Shown here piece by piece: positions 11,621 to 21,133 of a stretch of DNA of 64,000 nucleotides. The notes under the pieces were generated by a model. It had not been told where the DNA came from. It made no database searches and saw only the letters and a program-made list of their open reading frames with translations. The translations under genes were made by a program, and so were the position numbers. The stretch spans positions 62,001 to 126,000 of the forward strand of contig NZ_CANMFS010000004.1 in the NCBI RefSeq assembly GCF_947497275.1. Reading direction: 5' to 3'. The DNA is from an uncultured Sulfitobacter sp. (GTDB taxonomy: Bacteria > Pseudomonadota > Alphaproteobacteria > Rhodobacterales > Rhodobacteraceae). Position 1 is the first letter of the stretch; each line of letters starts with the position of its first letter.

Positions 11621-12523
11621 CTAGACAACGGTGTGGCCCCCAGCCCGCAGGCGGCGGTCAATTTCAGCGATGTGGGCGGGTCCTACTTCGCAGCAGCCGC
11701 CGACAATCGTGGCACCGGCGCCAATCCACGCCATTACATGATCCGCATAGGCCCCGGGCGTGAGATCATCTCGCGCGGTAAGCGCATCGACGGTCGGCGC
11801 ATCCTGTTTGAACGCTTCAGTGATCATGGTGAACCCATTGGCATAGGCACCGAACGGCACACCGCACTCGGCCAGCACGGGCAGGCCTTGGCCAATCGCT
11901 TCGGGGGAAGAGCAGTTGAGCAGGACCGCCTCCGGCCTGTAATGCGCAATCATCGGCAAAACAACGTCAAGCGGTTCGCCCGAGCGCAGTTTCGTACCGT
12001 CCGCGTCGTCAACCGAAAACGCGATCCAGAGCGGTTTGTCCGCCCCCGATTTGAGAACGCCCTGAAAGACGCCTTCGGCCTCCTGAATTGAACAGACCGT
12101 CTCTGCGATCAAAAGGTCGACCTTCGGGCCCATCAGGGAGATCTTTTCCGCAAACCCTTCCGCAGCTTCTTCCACGTCGGGCATCAGGTCAGGCCGGTAG
12201 CTGGCGAAGAAAGGTCCCAGCGCACCGGCGACGCGACCCGTTCCGTGGCGATCGCGCGCATTGGCAGCCAGTTTTATCGCCGTGCGGATCAACTCAGCCT
12301 GTTTGGCTTCCAGCCCGGCGCGCACCAGTCGGCTCTTGTGAACCGCATAGGTATTCGCAGTCGCAACCGTCGCTCCGGCGTTGAAATAATCCGCATGAAG
12401 CTGTTCCACCAGTTCAGGGCGCTCCATCATCACTTGCGTCGACCATAGACTGGTCGCCGGGCCACCGCCGCGGTGCACAAGTTCCTGCCCGATGGAACCG
12501 TCGAGGAGTGTAATTTCTGTCAT
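11621..12523 (-). CDS. Homocysteine S-methyltransferase family protein (betaine-homocysteine methyltransferase-like)
   Basis: LLDGSIGQELVHRGGG, VLLNCSSPEAI and GGCCEVGPAHI zinc-ligand Cys motifs. Confidence 0.9.
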   Translation of the reverse strand: MTEITLLDGSIGQELVHRGGGPATSLWSTQVMMERPELVEQLHADYFNAGATVATANTYAVHKSRLVRAGLEAKQAELIRTAIKLAANARDRHGTGRVAGALGPFFASYRPDLMPDVEEAAEGFAEKISLMGPKVDLLIAETVCSIQEAEGVFQGVLKSGADKPLWIAFSVDDADGTKLRSGEPLDVVLPMIAHYRPEAVLLNCSSPEAIGQGLPVLAECGVPFGAYANGFTMITEAFKQDAPTVDALTARDDLTPGAYADHVMAWIGAGATIVGGCCEVGPAHIAEIDRRLRAGGHTVV

Positions 12524-14967
12524 GCTTTCAATCTTTCGTTGCGCGGATCCCAAAGAGGTTGATCCGCCTGGACCGTGGCCTTGCACATACGGCCGAAGAT
12601 ATTGATTTCCAACTCGGTTCCCGGCGCGGCCAGATCTTCACGCACACAACCCAGCGCGATGGACGCGTCGATACGGTACCCCCAATCGCCGCTTGTTGTC
12701 TCACCCACGACCACGCCGTCATGATAGACTGTGGACATATAAGGGGCGTCCTGAGCGCCCGCATCGACGATCATGGTGACAAAACGTTTCTCCGCGCCTT
12801 TGGCTTTCTGATCGGCGAGGGCTGCCTTGCCCGGAAAATCCTGTGCCTTGTCGAGCTTGACCCAACGATCAAGACCCGCCTCGAACATGGTGTAATCGGT
12901 CGACAGATCGCCCTTCCACGCCCGGTATCCCTTTTCGATCCGCATGGAGTTAAGCGCGTACATGCCAAAAGGCGTCGCACCCGCGCTTAATACGGCGTCG
13001 AATAGCCTAGGAATGTCGGCAATCGCGGCGTGGATTTCCCACCCAAGCTCGCCGGCGAAGGACACCCGTGCCAAGGCGCAGTCGATACCTGCTACGCTGG
13101 CAGGTTGGATGGTCAGCCATGGGGCAGCCAGATCCGCCTCTGTCCCGATGCTTTCGAACAGCGTACGGGCGTGCGGGCCGGTCACGATAAACGTCGAATA
13201 CCCATCGGTGTGGTCTTCGAGGCTGATACCGTCCGGCAAGTCTGCGTTCAGCACGTCAAAGTCATGCCATTGCGCAACGGCGGCGGTGATCAGCGTAAAA
13301 AAATTCTCGTCATGGCGCATAATCGACATTTCGGTCAATACACGGCCACGATCATCGGGGAAATAGCCGAGCGTCATGCGCCCGACTTTCGGCAAACCCC
13401 CGGCGACCTTGCCGCGCAGGAATTCAGCCGCACCGACACCGGATAGGTTGAAGCGCGAGAAGCCGGGCAAGTCGAGAACGCCGACACCATCGCGCACGGC
13501 TTGCACCTCCTCCCGAACGCGCGCGGACCACGGGCCGTTTCGGTCCCATGTCTGCGTCGCGGCTTCGGAGGTGTCGTCGCCGCTTTGCGCGAACCAGTTT
13601 GCCCGCTCCCAGCCGTTGTAGGCCCCCATCTGGGCACCCAACTCGCACAGCTTGTCGTGCACCGGAGACAGCTTTTTGTTTCGCCCGGCGGGCCATGCGT
13701 GATGCGGGAAATGCATCGCGTATTCGTGACCATACGTCTCCACCGCCTTGCTCAGGCAGTAGTCTTGATCGGCGTAACCGGTAAAGCGGCGCGGGTCGAC
13801 GGCCCACATATCCAACTCGGTCCGGCCATGCATGATCCATTCAGACAGCACCTTTCCCGCGCCGCCGCCCTGCGCGATCCCGAAAGTGAAACTATGCCCC
13901 TCGAACGCGTTCTTCACACCGGGCATGGGGCCGATCATCGGCAATCCGTCCGGCGCGTACGGGATCGGGCCGTTGATATTCCGCCCCACACCTGCGGTTC
14001 CCAAAATCGGCACCCGCGCCATCGCATCCTCAATGTAGAATTCCAGCCGTTCCAGATCGTCGGGATACAGTTGAAAGGAGAAATCCTCGGGCATCGGATC
14101 ATCGGGGGTGATCCAATGCGCGCGACAGTTGCGCTCGTACGGGCCGAGGTTGAGGCCATGCTTGTCTTGCCGCAAATAATAGCTGATGTCGACATCGCGC
14201 ACGATCGGGAGCTTGTGCCCGACCTGCCTGGTCCACGTCTCCAACTCCGCAATCGGCTCGGTCAGGAAATACTGATGCGACATGACCACCATCGGAACCG
14301 TCCGCCCGCCGAAGGGTTTGAACATCTCGCCCACGCGCTGCGCATAGTATCCCGCGCAGTTGACAACGTATTCGCAGCGGATCGTCCCCTTGGGCGTTGT
14401 GATGATCCATTCGTCCCCCTCACGGGCAACACCTGTCGCGGGGCAGAAGCGCTCAATCCGCGCGCCGGCATCCCGCGCGCCCTTGGCCAGTGCCTGCGTC
14501 AGTTGTGCCGGGTCGATGTCACCGTCCAGCGGATCCCACAGGCCCCCCTCAAGGTCGTGAGTTTTCAGAAAGGGATGTGCCTCCTGCAGCTCCGCATGTG
14601 TCATCAGTTTCATGTCGAGCCCTTGATACGCACCCATCGACGCAACCCGCTCGAACTCCATCATCCGCTCGCGCGAATGGGCCAGCCGCAGGGAGCCGGT
14701 GACATGGTAGTTCATGGGATAATCGACATCGTCGGCAAGCGTGCGGTACATCTCCAGTCCGTAACGCTGCATGTTCATAACGGCCCATGAGCTTGAAAAG
14801 TTAGGACAATTGCCTGCTGCATGCCAAGTGGAGCCTGCCGTCAGCTCGTTCTTTTCCAGCAAGACGCAATCGGTCCAGCCCGCCCTAGCCAGATGGTAAA
14901 GCGCGGAAGTCCCGACGACGCCGCCGCCGATGATGACCACACGGGCGGTAGATGGAAAATCGCTCAT
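12520..14967 (-). CDS. FAD-dependent oxidoreductase fused to GcvT domain (second dimethylglycine/sarcosine dehydrogenase-like copy)
   Basis: ARVVIIGGGVVGTSALYHLARAGWTDCVLLEKNELTAGSTWHAAGN...; C-terminal GcvT domain (FAGELGWEIHA, RIEKGYRAWKGDLS). Overlaps next gene by 4 nt. Confidence 0.92.
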   Translation of the reverse strand: MSDFPSTARVVIIGGGVVGTSALYHLARAGWTDCVLLEKNELTAGSTWHAAGNCPNFSSSWAVMNMQRYGLEMYRTLADDVDYPMNYHVTGSLRLAHSRERMMEFERVASMGAYQGLDMKLMTHAELQEAHPFLKTHDLEGGLWDPLDGDIDPAQLTQALAKGARDAGARIERFCPATGVAREGDEWIITTPKGTIRCEYVVNCAGYYAQRVGEMFKPFGGRTVPMVVMSHQYFLTEPIAELETWTRQVGHKLPIVRDVDISYYLRQDKHGLNLGPYERNCRAHWITPDDPMPEDFSFQLYPDDLERLEFYIEDAMARVPILGTAGVGRNINGPIPYAPDGLPMIGPMPGVKNAFEGHSFTFGIAQGGGAGKVLSEWIMHGRTELDMWAVDPRRFTGYADQDYCLSKAVETYGHEYAMHFPHHAWPAGRNKKLSPVHDKLCELGAQMGAYNGWERANWFAQSGDDTSEAATQTWDRNGPWSARVREEVQAVRDGVGVLDLPGFSRFNLSGVGAAEFLRGKVAGGLPKVGRMTLGYFPDDRGRVLTEMSIMRHDENFFTLITAAVAQWHDFDVLNADLPDGISLEDHTDGYSTFIVTGPHARTLFESIGTEADLAAPWLTIQPASVAGIDCALARVSFAGELGWEIHAAIADIPRLFDAVLSAGATPFGMYALNSMRIEKGYRAWKGDLSTDYTMFEAGLDRWVKLDKAQDFPGKAALADQKAKGAEKRFVTMIVDAGAQDAPYMSTVYHDGVVVGETTSGDWGYRIDASIALGCVREDLAAPGTELEINIFGRMCKATVQADQPLWDPRNERLKA

Positions 14968-15344
14968 GTTTCTAGCTCCTCTTGCGGCACGTTATCCGTG
15001 ATGTCGTAGTAATCGCCCTTCTCGGCTGTGAAGATATGCCGCTTTAGCCGCAGGCCCGTGGGACCGTCTACCGCGCCCAACGCGACACCGGTGTCGGGGT
15101 CGTCCAACCCCTTCCAGAACAGGAACGCGCCGCATGTCGGACAAAACCCGCGCTTCGCCGTGTTGCTGGCGGCGTACCAGGTCGGGGTGCCGGTGATCGT
15201 AAGGGCGTCGTCCATGACTTGCACCGAGGCCCAATGATGGCCCGATTGCTTGCGGCATTGGGTGCAATGGCACGCCGCCGGATCGCGCGACATTCCGTCA
15301 ACTGTGAAGGTAATCGCTCCGCACAAACAAGAACCGTTCAACAT
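14964..15344 (-). CDS. GFA family (glutathione-dependent formaldehyde-activating-like) zinc-binding protein
   Basis: MLNGSCLCGAITFTVDGMSRDPAACHCTQCRKQSGHHWASV...KRGFCPTCGAFLFWKG; typical Cys motifs. Confidence 0.92.
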   Translation of the reverse strand: MLNGSCLCGAITFTVDGMSRDPAACHCTQCRKQSGHHWASVQVMDDALTITGTPTWYAASNTAKRGFCPTCGAFLFWKGLDDPDTGVALGAVDGPTGLRLKRHIFTAEKGDYYDITDNVPQEELET

Positions 15345-15346
15345 TT

Positions 15347-15967
15347 CTATCCCCTTTGCGGCACAGACGCGGCGCCCAGCAGAACGCCGTAAATGACAAA
15401 GCACAGCCCCATGAGGCGGCGCATCCAGACGTTGAACACCGCGCCCAAGGCCGCACGGCCAAGCCCCGCGCCGAGGGCCGTGAAACCGGTATAGCTGAGG
15501 GCAGTGAGTGTCAGGGCCGTCGGTACGATGACCGTCATCTGGCCCCAGATCGGGATACCGGGTTGCACGAATTGCGAAAATGCGGCGAGGTAGCCAGCGA
15601 CGCTTTTGGGGTTGATGGTCGCGATGGCGAATGCGCGAATGTACACCGAAGACGCCGGTCGCTGGTTCAGACTTACGGGCCTTGCGGCCATGATCCAGCC
15701 TCGTACGCCGAGGTAGATCAGAAACCCCGCGCCCAAAATCCTGGCGACCGTGAAAGCAAGCGGAGAGGTGGCGATCAGCGCGGTGATGCCCAGTGCCGAC
15801 AGCATCAGGAAAAGCGTCGCCTGCGTGAGGATCGCCAATACGCCCACCAACGCGCTCCGAAAACCAAGTCGCATCCCGTTGTTGATGCAGTTTACCGCGT
15901 TCGGTCCGGGAGTGGTGACGAACACCAACCAGAAAAGCGCGAAAACGGTCCATGCTTCGAAATTCAT
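15347..15967 (-). CDS. LysE family amino-acid/homoserine-lactone translocator
   Basis: MNFEAWTVFALFWLVFVTTPGPNAVNCINNGMRLGFRSALVGVLAILTQA; LysE/RhtB TPGPN motif. Confidence 0.92.
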   Translation of the reverse strand: MNFEAWTVFALFWLVFVTTPGPNAVNCINNGMRLGFRSALVGVLAILTQATLFLMLSALGITALIATSPLAFTVARILGAGFLIYLGVRGWIMAARPVSLNQRPASSVYIRAFAIATINPKSVAGYLAAFSQFVQPGIPIWGQMTVIVPTALTLTALSYTGFTALGAGLGRAALGAVFNVWMRRLMGLCFVIYGVLLGAASVPQRG

Positions 15968-15979
15968 GCACACACGCTC

Positions 15980-16558
15980 CTAATACACCGGTGGGGCGAT
16001 GACCCAGATCGCCACGGCCGGATCCGGTGCCGGATTGGCCCAGCGGAAGGGTTCGCCACGGATTCGAAAGCTGTCGCCGGGTGCAAGGCTGTGGCTGATC
16101 CCTGCAATTTCGATTTCAAGTCTTCCAGACACAAGATAGCCGACCTCTTGCGTTGGACGTATGACCAGATCCTTGATGCGGCTGTGCGGCAAGAAGGTCG
16201 AATGCACCATTTCGAAGTCGTCCGTCAGATCAGGGGACAACAACTCTTCGACCAGACCCGCAGCCGATGATCCGATCGGCCTGCGTGCGTCGGCCCGCAC
16301 GACAAATCCCGCCTCTGCTGCCGGTGCAGCCGCGTGCCGGAACAGGATCGAAACCGGCACATCCAGACATGACGCAATTTGGCGCAGGTCGGTGATGGAC
16401 GGTTCCGATTTGTCGCGCTCGACCTGGCTCAACCAACCGACAGAGCGGCTCAACCTTTGAGCCATGGTCGCAAGCGTCACGCCCCGCGCCTTGCGTATTG
16501 CGCGCAAATCAGCGCCCAGCGTGTGCGGCGTATCGGGGGTGGCATGCTGCATTGTCAT
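15980..16558 (-). CDS. XRE-family transcriptional regulator with C-terminal cupin domain
   Basis: LGADLRAIRKARGVTLATMAQRLSRSVGWLSQVERDKSEPSITDLRQIA (HTH), then cupin fold EVGYLVSGRLEIEIAGISHSLAPGDSFRI. Confidence 0.93.
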   Translation of the reverse strand: MTMQHATPDTPHTLGADLRAIRKARGVTLATMAQRLSRSVGWLSQVERDKSEPSITDLRQIASCLDVPVSILFRHAAAPAAEAGFVVRADARRPIGSSAAGLVEELLSPDLTDDFEMVHSTFLPHSRIKDLVIRPTQEVGYLVSGRLEIEIAGISHSLAPGDSFRIRGEPFRWANPAPDPAVAIWVIAPPVY

Positions 16559-16639
16559 TGACCGATCTGCTGATTCGAAGGCCCCACCGGGGCTGAGCTT
16601 CGCAGTAATGCTGGTCGAGCGTGGTGAAAAAATCCAGAG

Positions 16640-17098
16640 TTATTTCACGGTCAGGAAAACTTCTTCCAGGATCTTTGCCAGCTCATGCGCGTCCTCTTGT
16701 GTAAACGCGTCCGCCTTATTGCTGTCGATGTCGAACACGCCCAATAGCTGCCCGCCTGCACCGAACACCGGCAGCACCAGTTCAGACCGTGTCGTGCTGG
16801 CGCAGGCGATATGACCATCAAATGTCTCAACATCCGGCACCAGCTGAACCTGTCTCGTTCGCGCGGCCTTGCCGCAGACCCCGCGCGAAAACGGGATGAC
16901 CAAACAGCCGTGTCCCCCTTGATACGGACCGATCTTGAGCATCTCGGGTCCTGTAACCCGATAGAATCCGGTCCAGTCAAAGCGATCGTCACTGTGATGC
17001 ACTTCGCAGACAACGGTGGCCATCAGAGCGACAGCATCGCGTTCGCCTTCCGTGAGAGAACGCAGCGTCCGGGCAAGTGTAGGATATTCGACTGGCAT
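16640..17098 (-). CDS. msrC: GAF domain protein, free methionine-(R)-sulfoxide reductase-like
   Basis: DWTGFYRVTGPEMLKIGPYQGGHGCLVIPFSRGVCGKAARTRQVQLVPDVETFDGHIACASTTRSELVLPV; three Cys placed as in fRMsr (GC..., GVCG, HIAC). Confidence 0.82.
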   Translation of the reverse strand: MPVEYPTLARTLRSLTEGERDAVALMATVVCEVHHSDDRFDWTGFYRVTGPEMLKIGPYQGGHGCLVIPFSRGVCGKAARTRQVQLVPDVETFDGHIACASTTRSELVLPVFGAGGQLLGVFDIDSNKADAFTQEDAHELAKILEEVFLTVK

Positions 17099-17155
17099 GA
17101 TTGTTCTGTTATCCAGGTCATTCACCGGCCGCTTGGCGGTCGGGGCAGGAAATAA

Positions 17156-17184
17156 CTGAACCGAAGTGTCCAGCTTCGGTTCAG
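17156..17184 (-). terminator. Hairpin/terminator downstream of thiolase gene
   Basis: CTGAACCGAAG-N7-CTTCGGTTCAG perfect 11-bp stem; TTATTT follows on the minus strand. Confidence 0.7.
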
Positions 17185-17196
17185 GATGTCGGAGAT

Positions 17197-18369
17197 TCAG
17201 ACCCGCTCGATCGCGATGGCCGTGCCTTCGCCGCCGCCGATACAAATCGCGGCAATACCACGCTTGAGTCCCCGTTTTTCCAAGGCGTTCAAGAGCGTGA
17301 CCATGATCCGCGCACCAGATGCGCCGATGGGATGGCCCAGCGCGCAGGCGCCGCCGTTCACATTGACGATGTCATGGCTCAGACCCATCTCGTGCATGAA
17401 GGCCAGCGGAACGACCGCAAATGCTTCGTTCACTTCCCACAAATCCACGTCTTCCTTCGCCCAGCCGATCCGGTCGAGCAGTTTTTGCGCCGCCGGCACG
17501 GGTGCCGTCGTGAACAACCCCGGGGCCTGCGCATGGGTGGCATGCCCCACGATACGCGCGCGCACGGTCAGCCCCTGCGTCTTTGCCGCCTCCTCCGATG
17601 CCAGCACCAGCGCTGCGGCTCCGTCCGAGATCGACGATGAATTCGCCGCCGTGACGGTACCCCCTTCGCGAAAGGCGGGCTTGAGTTGTGGGATCTTGTC
17701 CGGCCGGGCTGTCTGGGGCTGTTCGTCGGCGTTCACGGTCACGGACCCTTTGCGCGATTTGACGTCCACCGGCGCGATTTCGTCTTCGAATGCACCGCTG
17801 GATTGTGCGTTCAGCGCACGGGTGAGCGAGGCGATCGCGTAGTCGTCCTGACGCTCGCGGGTGAATTGATAGGTTTCGGCGCAATCCTCGGCAAAAGTCC
17901 CCATCAGGCGCCCCTTGTCATAGGCGTCTTCCAGACCGTCAAGGAACATGTGGTCAACCACTTGCGCATGGCCCAAACGCGCGCCACCGCGCATTTTCGG
18001 CAGGACGTACGGCGCGTTCGTCATTGATTCCATGCCGCCCGCGACCATGACGTCCGTGTGTCCCAAGGCGATCTGATCGAACGCCACCATAGCAGCCTTC
18101 ATCCCCGATCCGCACATCTTGTTCAGGGTGGTCGCCGGGACGTCCTCTCCAAGACCGGCGGCAAAGCCTGCTTGTCTCGCTGGCGCCTGCCCCTGCCCCG
18201 CGGGCAGAACACAGCCCATCAAGACTTCCTGCACCTGCGCCGGACCGGCACCGTCGAGTGCGGCGCGAATCGCCGCGCCGCCCAATGTCGCCGCCGTGAC
18301 GGAGTCGAAAGCGCCCTGAAAGCCGCCCATCGGCGTCCGGGCCGCACCTGCTATCACCACTTTGCGCAT
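17197..18369 (-). CDS. Acetyl-CoA C-acyltransferase (thiolase)
   Basis: MRKVVIAGAARTPMGGFQGAF, NKMCGSGMKAAM, NVNGGACALGHPIGASGARI, GIAAICIGGGEGTA. Confidence 0.96.
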   Translation of the reverse strand: MRKVVIAGAARTPMGGFQGAFDSVTAATLGGAAIRAALDGAGPAQVQEVLMGCVLPAGQGQAPARQAGFAAGLGEDVPATTLNKMCGSGMKAAMVAFDQIALGHTDVMVAGGMESMTNAPYVLPKMRGGARLGHAQVVDHMFLDGLEDAYDKGRLMGTFAEDCAETYQFTRERQDDYAIASLTRALNAQSSGAFEDEIAPVDVKSRKGSVTVNADEQPQTARPDKIPQLKPAFREGGTVTAANSSSISDGAAALVLASEEAAKTQGLTVRARIVGHATHAQAPGLFTTAPVPAAQKLLDRIGWAKEDVDLWEVNEAFAVVPLAFMHEMGLSHDIVNVNGGACALGHPIGASGARIMVTLLNALEKRGLKRGIAAICIGGGEGTAIAIERV

Positions 18370-18454
18370 CTCGGTATTCTCCTTGTGATCCTTACACCAT
18401 CTTAGGCTTTTACCCCTAGCAAGGAGGCGCACGCAATCTTTGCAGGAGAGAAGG

Positions 18455-18793
18455 ATGGACCTTACCAGTTCGAACAACGAGAACATTCTGGTGATCACGG
18501 TTCAGGAACAGCGGATCGACGCCGCCGTCGCGTTGGCTTTCAAGGACCGGATGCGCGAACTTACAGAAGGTCCTGCGCGCACTGTTGTCCTCGATCTCGA
18601 TCACGTTTCGTTCATCGATTCGAGTGGCCTTGGCGCGATTGTCGCGGCGATGAAAAACCTCGCGCCCGATAGAACGCTGGTTCTGGCGGGGCTTACCGGA
18701 ACGGTTGACAAGGTGTTTCGTCTGACACGCATGGATACAGTTTTCGGTCTCTATGGCTCCGTCGACGACGCGCTCAAAGCCCTGCGCGGGTGA
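18455..18793 (+). CDS. STAS domain anti-sigma factor antagonist
   Basis: TVVLDLDHVSFIDSSGLGAIVAAMKNL with conserved DSSG Ser site. Confidence 0.9.
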   Translation: MDLTSSNNENILVITVQEQRIDAAVALAFKDRMRELTEGPARTVVLDLDHVSFIDSSGLGAIVAAMKNLAPDRTLVLAGLTGTVDKVFRLTRMDTVFGLYGSVDDALKALRG

Positions 18794-18814
18794 ACGCGCA
18801 GGCGGGAGGGCGCG

Positions 18815-19267
18815 GTGATGACTGAACAGGTGGAGTCCGGCTCGTTCGACGTGCGCATTGGAGGCGCGACACTTGCTGTCCGGGATGCCTTGCGTGAAGT
18901 CCTGAGCAATCTGCAACCGCTCGCGCTGAGCGCGGACGAAGCGGGAACTGTCGAACTGGTGCTGGCCGAGGCGCTCAATAATATTGTCGAGCATGCTTTC
19001 GATGCCGACGAAAAACCCGGAGAAATCCGGATCCGGTGCTGGCGGCGCCGGGACGGTCTTCACTTTGCGATCATCGACGACGGGCTGGCGATGCCGGAAA
19101 ACAAGGCCCCCGCCAGTTGTGCGCCCTGCGTGGACGTTGAGGTCACAGCCCTACCGGAGGGCGGATTTGGCTGGTTCATGATCCATACGCTTGCGAAAGA
19201 CGTGCGTTATGCTCGTGTCGGAGAAACGAACCACCTGAATCTGCGCGTCTCCTCCTCTCATCGTTGA
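18815..19267 (+). CDS. Anti-sigma regulatory factor (RsbW/SpoIIAB-type HATPase)
   Basis: VELVLAEALNNIVEHAFDADEKPGEIRIRC...FAIIDDGLAMP; N-box and G1 box of GHKL kinases. Confidence 0.88.
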   Translation: MMTEQVESGSFDVRIGGATLAVRDALREVLSNLQPLALSADEAGTVELVLAEALNNIVEHAFDADEKPGEIRIRCWRRRDGLHFAIIDDGLAMPENKAPASCAPCVDVEVTALPEGGFGWFMIHTLAKDVRYARVGETNHLNLRVSSSHR

Positions 19268-19510
19268 TCCGCTGCACATTTATCGGCGCCGCAATTCCCT
19301 GAAAGAACCGCAGGTCCACCACAGTTTCGCCATGCGGCAGCAGCATACAAGTTCCTGTAGCTGCATATAGCTTCCCTCGGCGTCGCGTTTAATTGCCCCC
19401 ACCCAGTACGCGGCGCCGGGGCACACTCCTCCCCGTTCAAGATAGATTGGCACCGAAGCAGCTTCGCAGTAGGTTGGCCGCAAATATCATCGACAGCGAG
19501 GCTTTTCCCA

Positions 19511-21088
19511 ATGCGTGACTTCCAACTTCCCGGCCGTTCTCCCGTACTGTCCAGCAACGGTATGTGCGCCACATCGCATCCGCTTGGCGCCAAGGCAGCG
19601 ATCGACGTGCTGGAACGTGGCGGAAACGCGATGGACGCGGCCATTGCGGGCGCGGTGCTCTTGGGGATCTGCGAACCGCAGATGACCGGGATCGGCGGGG
19701 ATTGTTTCGTTTTGTGGTCCGATGGGGGCAGTGACAAGGTGCATGCGCTCAACGGGTCAGGCCGCGCGCCAGCTGCGTTGGACGCCGCGACATTGCGCGA
19801 AGCGGGCGAAAGCAACGTGCCGCTGTACGGCGCGCACGCCGTGACCGTCCCCGGCGCAATCGATGCGTTCTGCCACCTGTCCGAGAAAGTCGGCAAACTC
19901 GGTCTGGATGCGGTGCTTGCCCCCGCGATCAAATACGCCGACGAAGGCGTCCCCGTCGCCCCGCGAGTCGCATTCGACTGGGGCAAGGACGCAAAAGTGC
20001 TCAAAGGCGCTGCGCGCGACCACTACCTTGTGAACGGTAACGTCCCGAAGGCAGGAGAGATTTTCCGCGCCCCCGGTCAAGCCGAGGTGCTGCGCCGCGT
20101 GGCCAAGGACGGGCGCGACGCCTTTTATAAAGGCGAAGTCGCCGAAGACATCCTAGCAGCGCTCACGGCGGCGGGCGGAAAACACACTGCCGATGATCTT
20201 GCCGCTGCCGCCTGCACCGCGGCAGACCCGATTGCCGCGATGTACAAAGACCTCGAAGTCGTCGAGCATCCGCCGAACGGTCAGGGCGCCACTGCGCTGC
20301 TGATGCTCAACATCCTTGCACAGTTCGACATCGCCGGGATGGGCCCACACAGTGCGGAACGTGTCCACATCGAGGCCGAAGCGGCCAAGCTTGCCTATGA
20401 CACGCGCAATCGCTTCATCTCGGATGAAGACTACATGACCCGTACCGCGCACATGCTTGATATGGAAACGGCTCGCAGGCTGGCCGCCCTGATTGACCCC
20501 AAGAAAGCCATGCAAAGCCCCGCAGACCTGTCAGAAGCGGTGCACAAGGACACCATCTACATCACCGTGGTAGACAGCGATGGAATGGCAGTATCGTTGA
20601 TTTATTCGATCTTCCACGGGTTCGGCTCCGGTATAGCGTCGGAGAAGTTCGGCGTTCTGCTGCAGAACCGGGGGGCTGGTTTCACCCTCGAAGAGGGGCA
20701 CCCGAACGAGCTTGGGGGTGGCAAGCGCCCGATGCACACAATCATTCCCGGCATGATTCGCCAAAACGGACGGGTACTGATGCCGTTCGGCGTAATGGGC
20801 GGTGCCTACCAGCCCTGCGGGCACGCAAGATTCGCCAGCAATCTCTCGGATTTCGGCATGGACCCGCAAACCGCCATCGACGCACCACGCGCGTTTTCAG
20901 ACGGCGGCACATTGAACGTCGAACGGGGTTACAGCGATGATGTGCGTGCGGCCCTCTCGGACATGGGCCACAATGTGGCCATTCCCCAGACTGCCATTGG
21001 CGGCGCACAGGCGATCAAGATCCATGAGAGCGGCCTGCTTGAAGGTGCAAGCGATCCGCGCAAGGACGGGTGTGCCCTGGGCTATTGA
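19511..21088 (+). CDS. ggt: Gamma-glutamyltransferase family protein
   Basis: SSNGMCATSHPLGAKAAIDVLERGGNAMDAAIAGAVLLGICEPQMTGIGGDCF; DTIYITVVDSDGMAVSLIYSIFHGFGSGI. Confidence 0.94.
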   Translation: MRDFQLPGRSPVLSSNGMCATSHPLGAKAAIDVLERGGNAMDAAIAGAVLLGICEPQMTGIGGDCFVLWSDGGSDKVHALNGSGRAPAALDAATLREAGESNVPLYGAHAVTVPGAIDAFCHLSEKVGKLGLDAVLAPAIKYADEGVPVAPRVAFDWGKDAKVLKGAARDHYLVNGNVPKAGEIFRAPGQAEVLRRVAKDGRDAFYKGEVAEDILAALTAAGGKHTADDLAAAACTAADPIAAMYKDLEVVEHPPNGQGATALLMLNILAQFDIAGMGPHSAERVHIEAEAAKLAYDTRNRFISDEDYMTRTAHMLDMETARRLAALIDPKKAMQSPADLSEAVHKDTIYITVVDSDGMAVSLIYSIFHGFGSGIASEKFGVLLQNRGAGFTLEEGHPNELGGGKRPMHTIIPGMIRQNGRVLMPFGVMGGAYQPCGHARFASNLSDFGMDPQTAIDAPRAFSDGGTLNVERGYSDDVRAALSDMGHNVAIPQTAIGGAQAIKIHESGLLEGASDPRKDGCALGY

Positions 21089-21133
21089 AATCGCCAGCAG
21101 CGAGGCGGCAATCCATTGCCGCCCTCGCATCTC

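Noticed and set aside
13501-14790. 429-aa plus-strand ORF opposite the second FAD-GcvT gene
   Set aside because: Antisense artefact for the same reason.
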